DNA of 64,000 nucleotides from positions 1 to 64,000 of the forward strand of contig JAKVBL010000010.1 of the NCBI GenBank assembly GCA_022447365.1. The letters are read 5' to 3'. Position numbers and translations under genes: made by a program. This stretch comes from Oleiphilaceae bacterium (GTDB lineage: Bacteria; Pseudomonadota; Gammaproteobacteria; Pseudomonadales; Oleiphilaceae). How positions within the stretch are numbered: position 1 is the stretch's first letter; each line of letters opens with the position of its first letter. Below, piece after piece: positions 40,398 through 49,025 of this stretch. The notes below the pieces were generated by a model. It had not been told where the DNA came from, ran no database searches, and worked only from the letters and a program-made list of their open reading frames with translations.

Positions 40398-42289
40398 TGT
40401 GTGGAATTGTTGGTGGTATCGACTTTCGAAATGAAACTACTCAATCTATTGTAAGTAATATGATTCACTCCCTTAATCATAGGGGGCCTGACGATAATGG
40501 CATTTTTGTTAAAACTGAGCAGTTCGCGACAATATGGCTAGGTCATTCTAGGTTAGCAATTCAGGACCTTTCTGCTTCGGGACATCAACCGATGAGCTTT
40601 AATAGTTTAGTTGTTGTCTTTAATGGCGAAATTTATAATTTTCGTGAAGTTCGATCAGAATTATATTCTCACGGATATTCATTTGAATCAGATTGTGATA
40701 CCGAGGTTCTTATAAAAGCATTTGATTGCTGGGGAATAGATTGTGTCGAGCATTTCAGAGGAATGTTTGCATTTGCGCTTTATGATCAAATAAAAAAACG
40801 TATAACCATTTTCCGTGATCGCGCTGGAGTAAAGCCATTATTTTATTATTGGGATGGCGAGCTACTACTGTTCGCAAGTGAATTAAAAGCATTTCATGAG
40901 CATCCAGTATTTAATAAAGTTAAATCCCTTAATCAGGATTCGGTAGCTTCTTTTTTACTGCATGGCTACATTCCATCTCCTCAGTGTATTTTTGATAATA
41001 CTTTTAAACTACCTCCTGGTCATTATATAGACATCGATCTAGAAAGTGCTAGTTCTTGCTCACAAGTTATTCCTTATTGCTACTGGGATCCTTTTTCGTT
41101 TTTGGAGGAGGATCGCTTGGTAATTACAGAGAAAGATCTTGTTAACGAGACGGAAAAAAAGCTTCTCAATGCATGTAAGCTTAGGATGGTGTCCGATGTC
41201 CCTGTTGGGGTGTTTTTGAGTGGGGGATATGATAGTTCTTTAATAACCGCGATGCTTCAGAACGAAAGTGATGAGCAACTCCAAACATTTACTGTTGGGT
41301 TTGAGTTAGAAAAGTATGATGAATCTCCTCATGCAAAAAAAGTGGCAGATTATTTAGGTACCAAACATCGAGATTTGCGCTGCTCTAACAATGATTTATT
41401 AAGAGCGTTTGAACTGTTGCCTGCGGTATATGATGAACCTCTTGCTGATGAATCAGCCCTCCCAACCTTGTTATTAAATCAATTTGCGAGTCAATATGTG
41501 AAAGTAGCCGTGAGTGCAGATGGGGGAGATGAACTTTTTGCTGGTTACAACAAACATAGATCAATCGTTGATGAATACAATCGATTGGCAGGGATGCCTT
41601 TTTGGCTTCAAAAGATATTGGTAATGGACTTTCCGCTGGGGGTAGTTCCGCAACAATACAGAGATAAAATCTCTAAGTTGAAACAGTTCTTTCGTTTTGA
41701 ACTGCGGGAAAAAAGTGCTTCAAACTTACTCCAAGTAAAGCACCTTAAGCACTCTGTTGAGGATGTGGTTAATTGGGTGGAAAACTTAAATCATTCGCCA
41801 TTGAATATAATCAGGGGGCAGAAACACTGTAACCCTTTAGGCCAAATCTTGGCGGCTGATTACTATCAGAATATGAGTGATGCTATCGTAACAAAGGTTG
41901 AACGAGCTTCAATGCATTACTCGTTAGAGGCTAGGGAGCCTCTGCTGGACAACAGGCTTTATGAGTTTCTAGCTAGAATGCCCGATGAATTAAGAAATGC
42001 AGCTGGTACACAGAAGTCTTTATTGAAAGAAATTGCTCACCGTTACGTTCCTAGAGAATTGCTTGAACGTCCAAAGCAAGGTTTTAGCCCTCCTTTGAAA
42101 CAGTGGGTTTTGTCGAAGCAATTCAATAATCTAGAAGCTAAATATTTCTCTCCCTCTTATATTGGTGAGCAAGAGTTATTTAGGAAGAGTCTATTAAAGC
42201 GACTATCTGTGGCTAAGACTGATAGAGATGTTCGCTTAAGGTATAACTTAATGATCTTCCAAATGTGGTATGAGCATTGGATGTTATGA
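40397..42289 (+). CDS. Asparagine synthase-type amidotransferase (2)
   Basis: 630 residues, AsnB type. Cys2 (MCGIVGGIDF), FNGEIYNFREVR, RDRAGVKPLFYY and the PP-loop FLSGGYDSSLITAML are present, with a C-terminal LERPKQGFSPPLKQWV. It is clearly different from the first copy at 34256 (SGGYDSS versus SGGIDSS and different C-termini), so the two likely have separate substrates, for example two uronic acids in the repeat unit. Its stop overlaps the start of a dead glycosyltransferase fragment. Confidence 0.9.
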   Translation: MCGIVGGIDFRNETTQSIVSNMIHSLNHRGPDDNGIFVKTEQFATIWLGHSRLAIQDLSASGHQPMSFNSLVVVFNGEIYNFREVRSELYSHGYSFESDCDTEVLIKAFDCWGIDCVEHFRGMFAFALYDQIKKRITIFRDRAGVKPLFYYWDGELLLFASELKAFHEHPVFNKVKSLNQDSVASFLLHGYIPSPQCIFDNTFKLPPGHYIDIDLESASSCSQVIPYCYWDPFSFLEEDRLVITEKDLVNETEKKLLNACKLRMVSDVPVGVFLSGGYDSSLITAMLQNESDEQLQTFTVGFELEKYDESPHAKKVADYLGTKHRDLRCSNNDLLRAFELLPAVYDEPLADESALPTLLLNQFASQYVKVAVSADGGDELFAGYNKHRSIVDEYNRLAGMPFWLQKILVMDFPLGVVPQQYRDKISKLKQFFRFELREKSASNLLQVKHLKHSVEDVVNWVENLNHSPLNIIRGQKHCNPLGQILAADYYQNMSDAIVTKVERASMHYSLEAREPLLDNRLYEFLARMPDELRNAAGTQKSLLKEIAHRYVPRELLERPKQGFSPPLKQWVLSKQFNNLEAKYFSPSYIGEQELFRKSLLKRLSVAKTDRDVRLRYNLMIFQMWYEHWML

Positions 42290-42617
42290 ATATGTTTGTT
42301 GTAGCTAGTCGGATTTTTTCCCATAAAGAGGCTCTTCTGGAGTTTGTTCGTTTTTCGTATCTTTACAGGAAATGAATAATTACCCTTCTCAAAGTCTTTT
42401 TGAGGCGATGAAAGTAGGCTGCTGTATAGTTGCTACAGATGTAGGTGAGACACGCAAGGTATTATTGTCTGAAAAGCTAGGACTTGTTCGAGTATTTAAG
42501 TTGTTGATTAAAAAAACGGGTTATTTGGAAAAAGTTAGCGCTAAAGGTTTATATGTTTTTGATCAGCACAATCTTTGTAGATATAGCGAATATTTTTTAG
42601 ATCAAGCGACTGAGTAG
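42286..42617 (+). pseudogene. Decayed GT4 glycosyltransferase (two fragments)
   Basis: The first piece (42286-42375) encodes MNMFVVASRIFSHKEALLEF then VRFSYLYRK and stop. It matches the 'vSRl.-Kg' start of a GT4 donor domain. The second piece (42372-42617, other frame) begins NNYPSQSLFEAMKVGCCIVA followed by TDVGETR. This is very like the C-terminal donor-binding region of the gene at 39324. The whole acceptor domain and about 80 residues between the pieces are missing. So this is an internally deleted and frameshifted paralogue, not a working gene. Confidence 0.8.
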
Positions 42618-42624
42618 TCTTACT

Positions 42625-43722
42625 ATGAATTTATTAGTGGTAACAGGCCATTACCCTGTCAAACAGGATCCGGTAAGAGGGATATTTGTAAAGAATACCG
42701 TTTCTGAAATGACTTCGCTCGGGGTAACAGTGGATGTTATCGCCCCCTTATCTTTTAAACTACGATATCTTTTTCGTGATTTAGTTCTCGAAGACGAAAA
42801 CGTGGCACTTCCTCTCTTTTTTAAAGTGCCTGCCAAGCTAATGCGTTTAAATATTTTTGGCTTGAAACAGTACTTTTTTACTAGAAGTGTAGTTGGCGCA
42901 TATTCAGTGAAGAGGCAGAAAAATGTTTATGATGCCGTTTATGCACATTTTCTTTTTCCTGCTGGAGATGCAGCTTTAGCTGTGGCAAAAAGGGCTGATA
43001 TCCCTGCGTATTTAGCTTTAGGTGAGAGCGATTTCAAAAAGTGGGAAAAGTTTTTTTCCATTGAGCAACTGGCTAACAAACTCAATAATTTTAATAGGAT
43101 ATTTCCGAACTCCCCTTCATTGTCTGAGTTACTAGTTTCTCGTTACAAAGTCTCCCAAGAAAAAGTTGTTTTCGTGCCTAATGGTGTAAATACAGATGTT
43201 TTTTACCCTAGAGATAAGAAAGCATGTCGAGCAGAATTAAACTTGCCACAAAATGTCAAAATAGTTCTGTTTGTTGGTGGGTTTGTTGAGCGAAAAGGCC
43301 CGCTTAGAGTGTTAGAAGCGTGTCGACAAATGAAACATAAACCTTTAATGGTTTTTTTGGGGAAGGGGCAGCAGCAACCGATTGATGAAAGAATTCTTTT
43401 TAAGGGAGCTGTTAATCAAACGTTATTAGTTAAGTACTTGAATGCTGCCGATGTCTTTGTTTTGCCTACGACCAATGAAGGTATGCCTAATGCGATTTTA
43501 GAGGCAATGGCTTGTAATTTACCTATCGTGACTTCAGATATACCAGTAAATAAATATTTATTGGAGGAATATGCAAGCGCACGAGTATGCGACCCTTATG
43601 ATCAGAAGGCCCTGTCCGTTCATATTGCTGAGCTACTTGATGATCTTGATGTTCTGCCAACCGTGTTCAAATACTCCGTACGAAATAGAGCAAAACGTTT
43701 GTTAAGGTATATTATGGCGTAA
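42625..43722 (+). CDS. Glycosyltransferase family 4 (2)
   Basis: 365 residues, GT-B. The N-terminus MNLLVVTGHYPVKQDPVRGIF with FVKNTVSEM is typical of GT4 enzymes. LALGESDF, NSPSLSELLVSRYKV, PNGVNTDVFYPRDK, ILFKGAVNQTLLVKYLNAADVFVLPTTNEGMPNAILEAMACNLPIV cover the donor domain. It ends RAKRLLRYIMA, a normal GT4 end. It follows the pseudogene by 7 bp and precedes a 320-bp scar region. Confidence 0.88.
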   Translation: MNLLVVTGHYPVKQDPVRGIFVKNTVSEMTSLGVTVDVIAPLSFKLRYLFRDLVLEDENVALPLFFKVPAKLMRLNIFGLKQYFFTRSVVGAYSVKRQKNVYDAVYAHFLFPAGDAALAVAKRADIPAYLALGESDFKKWEKFFSIEQLANKLNNFNRIFPNSPSLSELLVSRYKVSQEKVVFVPNGVNTDVFYPRDKKACRAELNLPQNVKIVLFVGGFVERKGPLRVLEACRQMKHKPLMVFLGKGQQQPIDERILFKGAVNQTLLVKYLNAADVFVLPTTNEGMPNAILEAMACNLPIVTSDIPVNKYLLEEYASARVCDPYDQKALSVHIAELLDDLDVLPTVFKYSVRNRAKRLLRYIMA

Positions 43723-43857
43723 TAATTTCGGATACCTCGTTCAATGAGAAAAACTACTTCACGAGGTAAATCCCAATAACTAACAGAGCAACAATATTCA
43801 TCAGGGTTACGTTAAGAAGATTCAAGGCTTGCCTTAATGCCTCAGCTTAGCAAAGGT

Positions 43858-44009
43858 GGAAAGAGAGCTTCGTGTTTATGATTTAGATTTTTCTAATCTG
43901 CTTAGACAAAACTATTATGCTACTGAAAATGGCTGTATATGGCGATTATTACCGCCATTCGAATTCGTTTCAGCCAGATTACTCTATCTATTAATATGAG
44001 TCCTGTTTA
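43858..44009 (+). pseudogene. Possible remnant of an IS5-type transposase (within gene-free 43723-44041)
   Basis: One frame reads DLDFSNLLRQNYYATENG then CIWRLLPPFEF before a TGA near 44000. The NGCxWRxLPPxF pattern recalls the N-terminal region of IS5-family transposases. No start, no DDE residues and no clear terminal inverted repeats remain. The rest of 43723-44041 holds no ORF. The match is short, so this is tentative. Confidence 0.35.
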
Positions 44010-44041
44010 AATCAAGTGTTGATGTTTTTAATGGAACCAAA

Positions 44042-45130
44042 TTGATTACCTATATTTTCTTCTTCTTCTGTATCTGGCTCTGTTTGATATCGAGTTTTCG
44101 ACCTCAAAGGGAGTTAAGGTTTTTCGCATTTTTTTTGATTGTTTTGTTGGCTGCCTTTTTCGTTGGCCTACGTGGTGATGTAGGTGTTGATGATCTGGGT
44201 TATCTTAAATATTTCAGGGAAACTGGATCGATTGATCAGGTGTTATTTGGTTCAGAGGGTTACTGGAATATTCCTCGAGCTTACGAACCTGGTTTTTACT
44301 ATTTAATGTCCGTTTTTAAACTTTTCTCTGAAGATTTCTTGGTTTTTAAGTTGTTCCTCGCAATATCAACGCTCGGTTTGGTGGCGTATTCTTATACTAG
44401 GATGACTGAGCTCTATTTGATAGCGTTCGCTATGTTTTTGAGCTTATTATTGCTCGCTATAGCAATGCATCAAATTCGAAATGGTTTAGCTATGAGTCTT
44501 GGGCTATTGGCTATAAGTTTTTTAATTGAACGTAGATGGGTTGTATTCTATTGCTTGGTTATCTTTGCTTTCTCAATTCATTTTTCAGCTTTAATTTTGC
44601 TGGTTTGTCCTATTGTTCTCTCAAATAGGTTCAACAATCTTGGGGTTTTTATTTGTATTTTCGGAGCTTTAGTTTTTAAGTTTTTAGGCGGTTTTACAGC
44701 CTTGTTAGAACTTGTTTTAGGAAATGGCATTAATAATATTTTGTTAGCAAAGATAAGTGGCAAGTTCAACGATCCTGATTATTATGGAAGTTCCATTGTT
44801 TTTGGTTTGGGTTTTGTAAAAGCATTTCTTATTGTTAGCTTGTGTATGTATTTGAGATGGAAACGAGTTCTTACAGATAAAATGCAGCTCTTATTTAAGT
44901 GTTATGCTCTTGGGTTTTGTTGTTTTATTGCGTTGTCTGATATTGGGATTTTTGCCGTAAGGGCGTTTCGTTATTTTTTGATTTTTGAGCCCGTACTTAT
45001 TGCTTATATCCTTTCTAAGTTTAAACCTACTTTATTTGTGTATATAGTTACCGCCCTATATTTTTTACTCTATGTGTACAAGGATCGGCACTTGCTTAGT
45101 GATCATCCTTATAGCTTTGGGTTATTGTAA
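44042..45130 (+). CDS. wzy: Polysaccharide polymerase (Wzy, EpsG-like)
   Basis: 362 residues, almost entirely hydrophobic with about 10 membrane segments. FVGLRGDVGVDDLGYLKYFRE and the later LIERRWVVFYCLVIFAFSIHFSALILL (split here only by reading) are EpsG/Wzy hallmarks: a periplasmic GLR...D..Y loop and an H-S-A helix. It would join lipid-linked repeat units in the periplasm. Start TTG at 44042 with weak ribosome-binding signal; no better start is visible. It is the first gene after the scar region, so it may need its own promoter or read-through. Confidence 0.82.
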   Translation: MITYIFFFFCIWLCLISSFRPQRELRFFAFFLIVLLAAFFVGLRGDVGVDDLGYLKYFRETGSIDQVLFGSEGYWNIPRAYEPGFYYLMSVFKLFSEDFLVFKLFLAISTLGLVAYSYTRMTELYLIAFAMFLSLLLLAIAMHQIRNGLAMSLGLLAISFLIERRWVVFYCLVIFAFSIHFSALILLVCPIVLSNRFNNLGVFICIFGALVFKFLGGFTALLELVLGNGINNILLAKISGKFNDPDYYGSSIVFGLGFVKAFLIVSLCMYLRWKRVLTDKMQLLFKCYALGFCCFIALSDIGIFAVRAFRYFLIFEPVLIAYILSKFKPTLFVYIVTALYFLLYVYKDRHLLSDHPYSFGLL

Positions 45131-45133
45131 TGA

Positions 45134-46069
45134 ATGCATCATCAATTAAGAAGTAACGAAATGATATTGCACTTAGGTTACTCGAAATGTATGTCGACTT
45201 GGCTTCAAAGTTTATTCGAGCAACACCCAGATATTTCTTACGCATACAGAACTAATTACTTCCAATTATACAATTCTACTTTTGATAAAGGCTTAGAGTG
45301 GTATCGGGCTCAGTTTATAGGTAAGGGACGTTTATTTCTTGAGAGTGATGAGCATCTTCTACTTCCTGAAATTGATCAAAACCTGTGGATGAATAAGAGT
45401 AATTTAGCCAAGGTTCAAGAGGTATTAGAAAATATTTCTGCTAGCTCATTTGATTCACTCAAAGTGATTTTTGTATATAGGTCACAGGTGGATATGATCT
45501 TATCGAGATATATTCAGTTTGTGCGTAGCGGAGGAAAGTTGAATTTTAATCAGTTTTTTGATTTGACTTTTCGAGGAGAGAAATATTTAGATTATTTTGA
45601 TTATCGTTTCGGAAAGCTTCATGAATTGATGTTTGACGCCTTTGGCAGTGAAAACGTTTTTTCAATTAACATTGACGACTTCAAACTACGCAAAGCGAAT
45701 ATTCTAGATGAGTTGGCAAGTTTTATAGGGGTGCCAATATTAGACTCAAGCTTACCTCAGTCAGCGGTGAATGTGTCGCCTTCGACAGCTGCACTGAAAA
45801 TGCAGTTAATGTTAAATAAACTGATGGTTGCTAGAAAGAAAACACATGTTGAGCGAGCAAAAACTAGATTCGGTTATCTTGCTTGGAAAGGGCCTATGAA
45901 ACTAATTGAAATGGTAGATTCAAGAATAATAAAAGATAAAAAGCGATATGCGTTGATGACAGATGAGCAAATCGAAGAGATAAAAAATACTTTCGCAGAA
46001 GATAATAAATTGTTAGCGGCTATCACTAGTCAAGACTTTAAACAGTACTCTACTTGGCTACCTAAATGA
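45134..46069 (+). CDS. Sulfotransferase family protein (2)
   Basis: 311 residues. MILHLGYSKCMSTWLQSLF followed by EQHPDI is the phosphosulfate-binding start of sulfotransferases (usual form GxxKxGTTWLQ), here with CMS in place of TGT. VIFVYRSQVDMILSRYIQF is the 3'-phosphate-binding part. The product is unrelated in detail to the first sulfotransferase (33222), so the polymer may carry two sulfate sites. The ATG at 45161 gives the canonical start; the ATG at 45134 adds nine residues. ATGA overlap with the next gene. Confidence 0.78.
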   Translation: MHHQLRSNEMILHLGYSKCMSTWLQSLFEQHPDISYAYRTNYFQLYNSTFDKGLEWYRAQFIGKGRLFLESDEHLLLPEIDQNLWMNKSNLAKVQEVLENISASSFDSLKVIFVYRSQVDMILSRYIQFVRSGGKLNFNQFFDLTFRGEKYLDYFDYRFGKLHELMFDAFGSENVFSINIDDFKLRKANILDELASFIGVPILDSSLPQSAVNVSPSTAALKMQLMLNKLMVARKKTHVERAKTRFGYLAWKGPMKLIEMVDSRIIKDKKRYALMTDEQIEEIKNTFAEDNKLLAAITSQDFKQYSTWLPK

Positions 46070-46854
46070 AGCTAATAAAGATCCTAATGTACCGGCTGAT
46101 GAACGATTATTTTATGCGCTCTAGGCTTAGCGAATATGAAACTTTGATAGTGAAATCCAAGCAGAAAGGCTTTGAGCATCTTACGGTTTCAGAATGGCAT
46201 CGAGCTCTAATTTCGGGCACCTTACCTAAGAAGGTGATTATTCATCGACATGACATTGATACTGATATCCGAACTGCTCGAAAAATGCATAAAGTTGAGC
46301 AGAAACAAGGTGTTAATTCTACATTTTATTTTAGGTTGTCGACACTTGATGCACGCTTGATTAGAGAGATTGACGCTTCTTCCAGTGAAGTTGGTTATCA
46401 TTTTGAAGAAGTAGCGCAGTTTTGTAAGGATAATGGTGTTAAAGAGGCTGTTGTTGCGAACGACTCGATGGGGAAAATTAGAGAGATATTCGAAACTAAC
46501 TTGCAAGGCCTTAGAGAACGGTTTGATTGCGAATTTAGTTCAGTGGCGGCACACGGCGACTTTGTAAATCGAAAGTTAAAATTGCCGAGTACGTTATTGC
46601 TTAATGAAGATTTAAAGCAGCAGTTAAACATTTTATGTGAAGGGTATGACGATCACCTGATGGCTTCTGCAGATATTTATATCCGTGATATGCAGTACCC
46701 GGTATTTTACTCTCCTGTAAGTTTCCTTGAAGCGCTGGACAAGAATAACGTGATTTATTTTACAACGCATCCAAGGCAGTGGGAGACCAATGTCTTAGTA
46801 AATACTTGGGATAATTTAAAGCGGCTTTTTGAGGGGATTAGATGGGCAATGTAG
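46066..46854 (+). CDS. NodB-like polysaccharide deacetylase-related protein
   Basis: 262 residues. PKKVIIHRHDIDTDIRTA carries the metal-binding HD-D motif. NSTFYFRLS, EVGYHFEEVAQF (His) and a C-terminal YFTTHPRQW (catalytic-type His) complete a NodB-like set. It is short and lacks a signal peptide, so it would act on a cytoplasmic sugar intermediate. Deacetylase activity is inferred from motifs only. It overlaps the sulfotransferase by 4 bp and the next glycosyltransferase by 13 bp. Confidence 0.72.
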   Translation: MKLIKILMYRLMNDYFMRSRLSEYETLIVKSKQKGFEHLTVSEWHRALISGTLPKKVIIHRHDIDTDIRTARKMHKVEQKQGVNSTFYFRLSTLDARLIREIDASSSEVGYHFEEVAQFCKDNGVKEAVVANDSMGKIREIFETNLQGLRERFDCEFSSVAAHGDFVNRKLKLPSTLLLNEDLKQQLNILCEGYDDHLMASADIYIRDMQYPVFYSPVSFLEALDKNNVIYFTTHPRQWETNVLVNTWDNLKRLFEGIRWAM

Positions 46855-47945
46855 TGCATCTCACATCTGCACACCCTCGGTATGATGTTCGAATTTACGT
46901 AAAAATGTGCAGGTCGCTTGCGAAAGTCCATGAAGTTTCATTGGTAGTCGCTGATGGTCTAGGTGATGAGATTAATAATAGTATGTCTATTTTTGATGTT
47001 GGCGCCAAAACGGGTGGCCGGTTGTCGAGGATGACTAGTACGGTTAAAAAAGTGTACAAAAAGGCAGTAGAGTTAGACGCTGAACTTTATCATCTCCACG
47101 ATCCAGAGCTATTACCTATAGCCGTTAAATTAAAGCGACGAGGCAAATTAGTGATTTTTGATGCCCATGAAGATTTGCCTAAGCAGTTATTGGGCAAACC
47201 TTATTTGCATCCCATGGCGCGAATTGTACTGAGCAAAATTGTTTCAAAATATGAAAAGTGGGTCTGTCCCAAACTGGATGCGGTGATAGGGGCTACGCCA
47301 GTCATATCCGATAAATTTGGTCGTTTTTGTAAAAGGTCTGAGAACATAAATAACTTCCCTCTACTAAATGAGCTTTCGTGTGCAACTGCTAAACAAGTGA
47401 AAGCAGGTGAGGTTGCCTATGTGGGAGGGATTTCAGAGATTCGTGGAATTAAACCCTTAGTAAAATCATTGGGAAAAGTTAATGGGGTTCGACTTAATTT
47501 GGTTGGTAAGTTTGGGAGTAAACAACTGAAAGAAGAAGTTAAGTCTTTCCATGAATTTAATGCTGTAAATGAATTAGGTTTTAGAAGTCGTGAAGAAGTA
47601 GCCGAAATTCTTGCTCGATCACGAGCTGGCATCGTAACGTTTCTGGCATCACCAAACCATATTGATGCACAGCCAAATAAAATGTTTGAGTATATGAGTG
47701 CTGGATTACCGATCGTTACCTCTAACTTTCCATTATGGAAAGAGATCGTAGAAGGGAATGATTGTGGTATTTGTGTTGACCCAGAAAACATCGAAGAGTT
47801 GGCGAGGGCGATTCAATTCTTGAATGATAACCCCGCTGAGTCGCAACGCCTTGGTGAAAATGGTCGCAGAGCCGTAGTAGAAAAATACAACTGGGAACAA
47901 GAGGAGCAAAAGCTAGCAGCCTTATACAAGGAATTATTCACGTGA
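46842..47945 (+). CDS. Glycosyltransferase family 4 (3)
   Basis: 367 residues. VVHLTSAHPRYDVRIYVKMC is the typical opening of a GT4 subgroup seen in O-antigen loci. DAELYHLHDPELLPIAVKL, FDAHEDLPKQLL and the donor region PNKMFEYMSAGLPIVTSNFP are clear. It directly precedes and overlaps (GTGA) the wbpI-like epimerase, as related glycosyltransferases do in wbp-type clusters, so it may transfer the ManNAc3NAcA-type sugar; that is inference. Confidence 0.88.
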   Translation: MGNVVHLTSAHPRYDVRIYVKMCRSLAKVHEVSLVVADGLGDEINNSMSIFDVGAKTGGRLSRMTSTVKKVYKKAVELDAELYHLHDPELLPIAVKLKRRGKLVIFDAHEDLPKQLLGKPYLHPMARIVLSKIVSKYEKWVCPKLDAVIGATPVISDKFGRFCKRSENINNFPLLNELSCATAKQVKAGEVAYVGGISEIRGIKPLVKSLGKVNGVRLNLVGKFGSKQLKEEVKSFHEFNAVNELGFRSREEVAEILARSRAGIVTFLASPNHIDAQPNKMFEYMSAGLPIVTSNFPLWKEIVEGNDCGICVDPENIEELARAIQFLNDNPAESQRLGENGRRAVVEKYNWEQEEQKLAALYKELFT

Positions 47946-49024
47946 AAGTAGTCACTGTATTGGGCGCTCGCCCGCAATTTATCAAAGCCGGAACTGTAAG
48001 CCGTGAATTGGCCAAACAAAAAGAAAGTGGTAAGAATGTAGATGAAGTAATCGTTCATACTGGCCAGCACTATGATGCGAATATGAGTGATATTTTTTTC
48101 GAAGAGATGAAAATACCTAAACCGGATTATATGTTGGGAGTTGGTTGTCGCACCCATGGTGCAATGACGGGTCAAATGCTAGAAAAAATTGAGAATGTTC
48201 TAGTAGAAGAAAAGCCCGACGTTGTTATGGTTTATGGCGATACGAACTCTACGCTAGCAGGTGCTCTTGCTGCGTCAAAATTGCATATTCCTATTGCCCA
48301 TGTCGAGGCTGGTTTACGCAGTTTCAATATGAATATGCCAGAAGAGGTGAATCGGATATTGACGGATCGTGTGAGCAAGTGGCTCTTTTGCCCAACTGAA
48401 ACAGCAGTCAAAAATTTGCACTCTGAGAGTGTTGAGAACTGGAAAAATGATGCAGAGGTGCACAATGTTGGGGATGTCATGTTGGACGGTGCTCTGTTCT
48501 ATAAAGACCTGGCAGTAAAACCAAATAACGTTCCAGATGGCGCTTTTATTCTTTGCACTATCCACCGTGCTGAGAATACAGACTCTAAAGAAAGAATGAC
48601 TAATATCATCGGTGCTCTGAACGAGATCGCTCACGATCAAAACGTTGTATTGCCATTACATCCGCGTACGAGAAAAATCATTGCTGAATACGGTTTAGGA
48701 CTGGATGAGGTCAAGGTGATCGACCCAGTTGGGTATCTGAATATGGTTTGGCTGGTTTCAAACTGCGACAAAGTGATGACAGATAGCGGTGGCTTGCAAA
48801 AAGAGGCTTATTTCTTTTCAAAGCCCTGTATTACTCTTAGGGATGAGACTGAGTGGGTTGAGCTAGTAAGTGCTGGAGCCAATAAGCTTGTAGGCGCTAA
48901 TAGAAACTCGATAGTTAGTTCTATTAATGGCATCGGTAGTTATAGGTGTAGTAGTCATGGGTTATATGGGGATGGCTCGGCTGCAGAGAAAATCATCACA
49001 TGTATAGGAGGGAGGTGTCGTTAA
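47942..49024 (+). CDS. wbpI: UDP-GlcNAc 2-epimerase family (WbpI-like)
   Basis: Non-hydrolysing epimerase fold, 360 residues. The opening VVTVLGARPQFIKAGTVSREL, TGQHYDANMSDIFFEEM, YGDTNSTLAGALAA, HVEAGLRSFNMNMPEEVNR, HPRTRK and TDSGGLQKEAYF are all family motifs. Because wlbABC is present, it is more likely to epimerise UDP-GlcNAc3NAcA to the ManNAc3NAcA form (WbpI role) than UDP-GlcNAc (WecB role); sequence alone does not settle this. GTG start, 4-bp overlap with the upstream gene. A very strong Shine-Dalgarno for the next gene lies in its last codons. Confidence 0.88.
   Translation: MKVVTVLGARPQFIKAGTVSRELAKQKESGKNVDEVIVHTGQHYDANMSDIFFEEMKIPKPDYMLGVGCRTHGAMTGQMLEKIENVLVEEKPDVVMVYGDTNSTLAGALAASKLHIPIAHVEAGLRSFNMNMPEEVNRILTDRVSKWLFCPTETAVKNLHSESVENWKNDAEVHNVGDVMLDGALFYKDLAVKPNNVPDGAFILCTIHRAENTDSKERMTNIIGALNEIAHDQNVVLPLHPRTRKIIAEYGLGLDEVKVIDPVGYLNMVWLVSNCDKVMTDSGGLQKEAYFFSKPCITLRDETEWVELVSAGANKLVGANRNSIVSSINGIGSYRCSSHGLYGDGSAAEKIITCIGGRCR
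49006..49015 (+). promoter_or_regulatory. Strong Shine-Dalgarno inside the wbpI 3' end
   Basis: AGGAGGGAGG overlaps the last codons of the epimerase gene. The nearest position for initiation in the correct downstream frame is ATT at 49026, 10 nt away; no ATG, GTG or TTG in that frame is found until 49122. Confidence 0.7.
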
Positions 49025-49025
49025 T

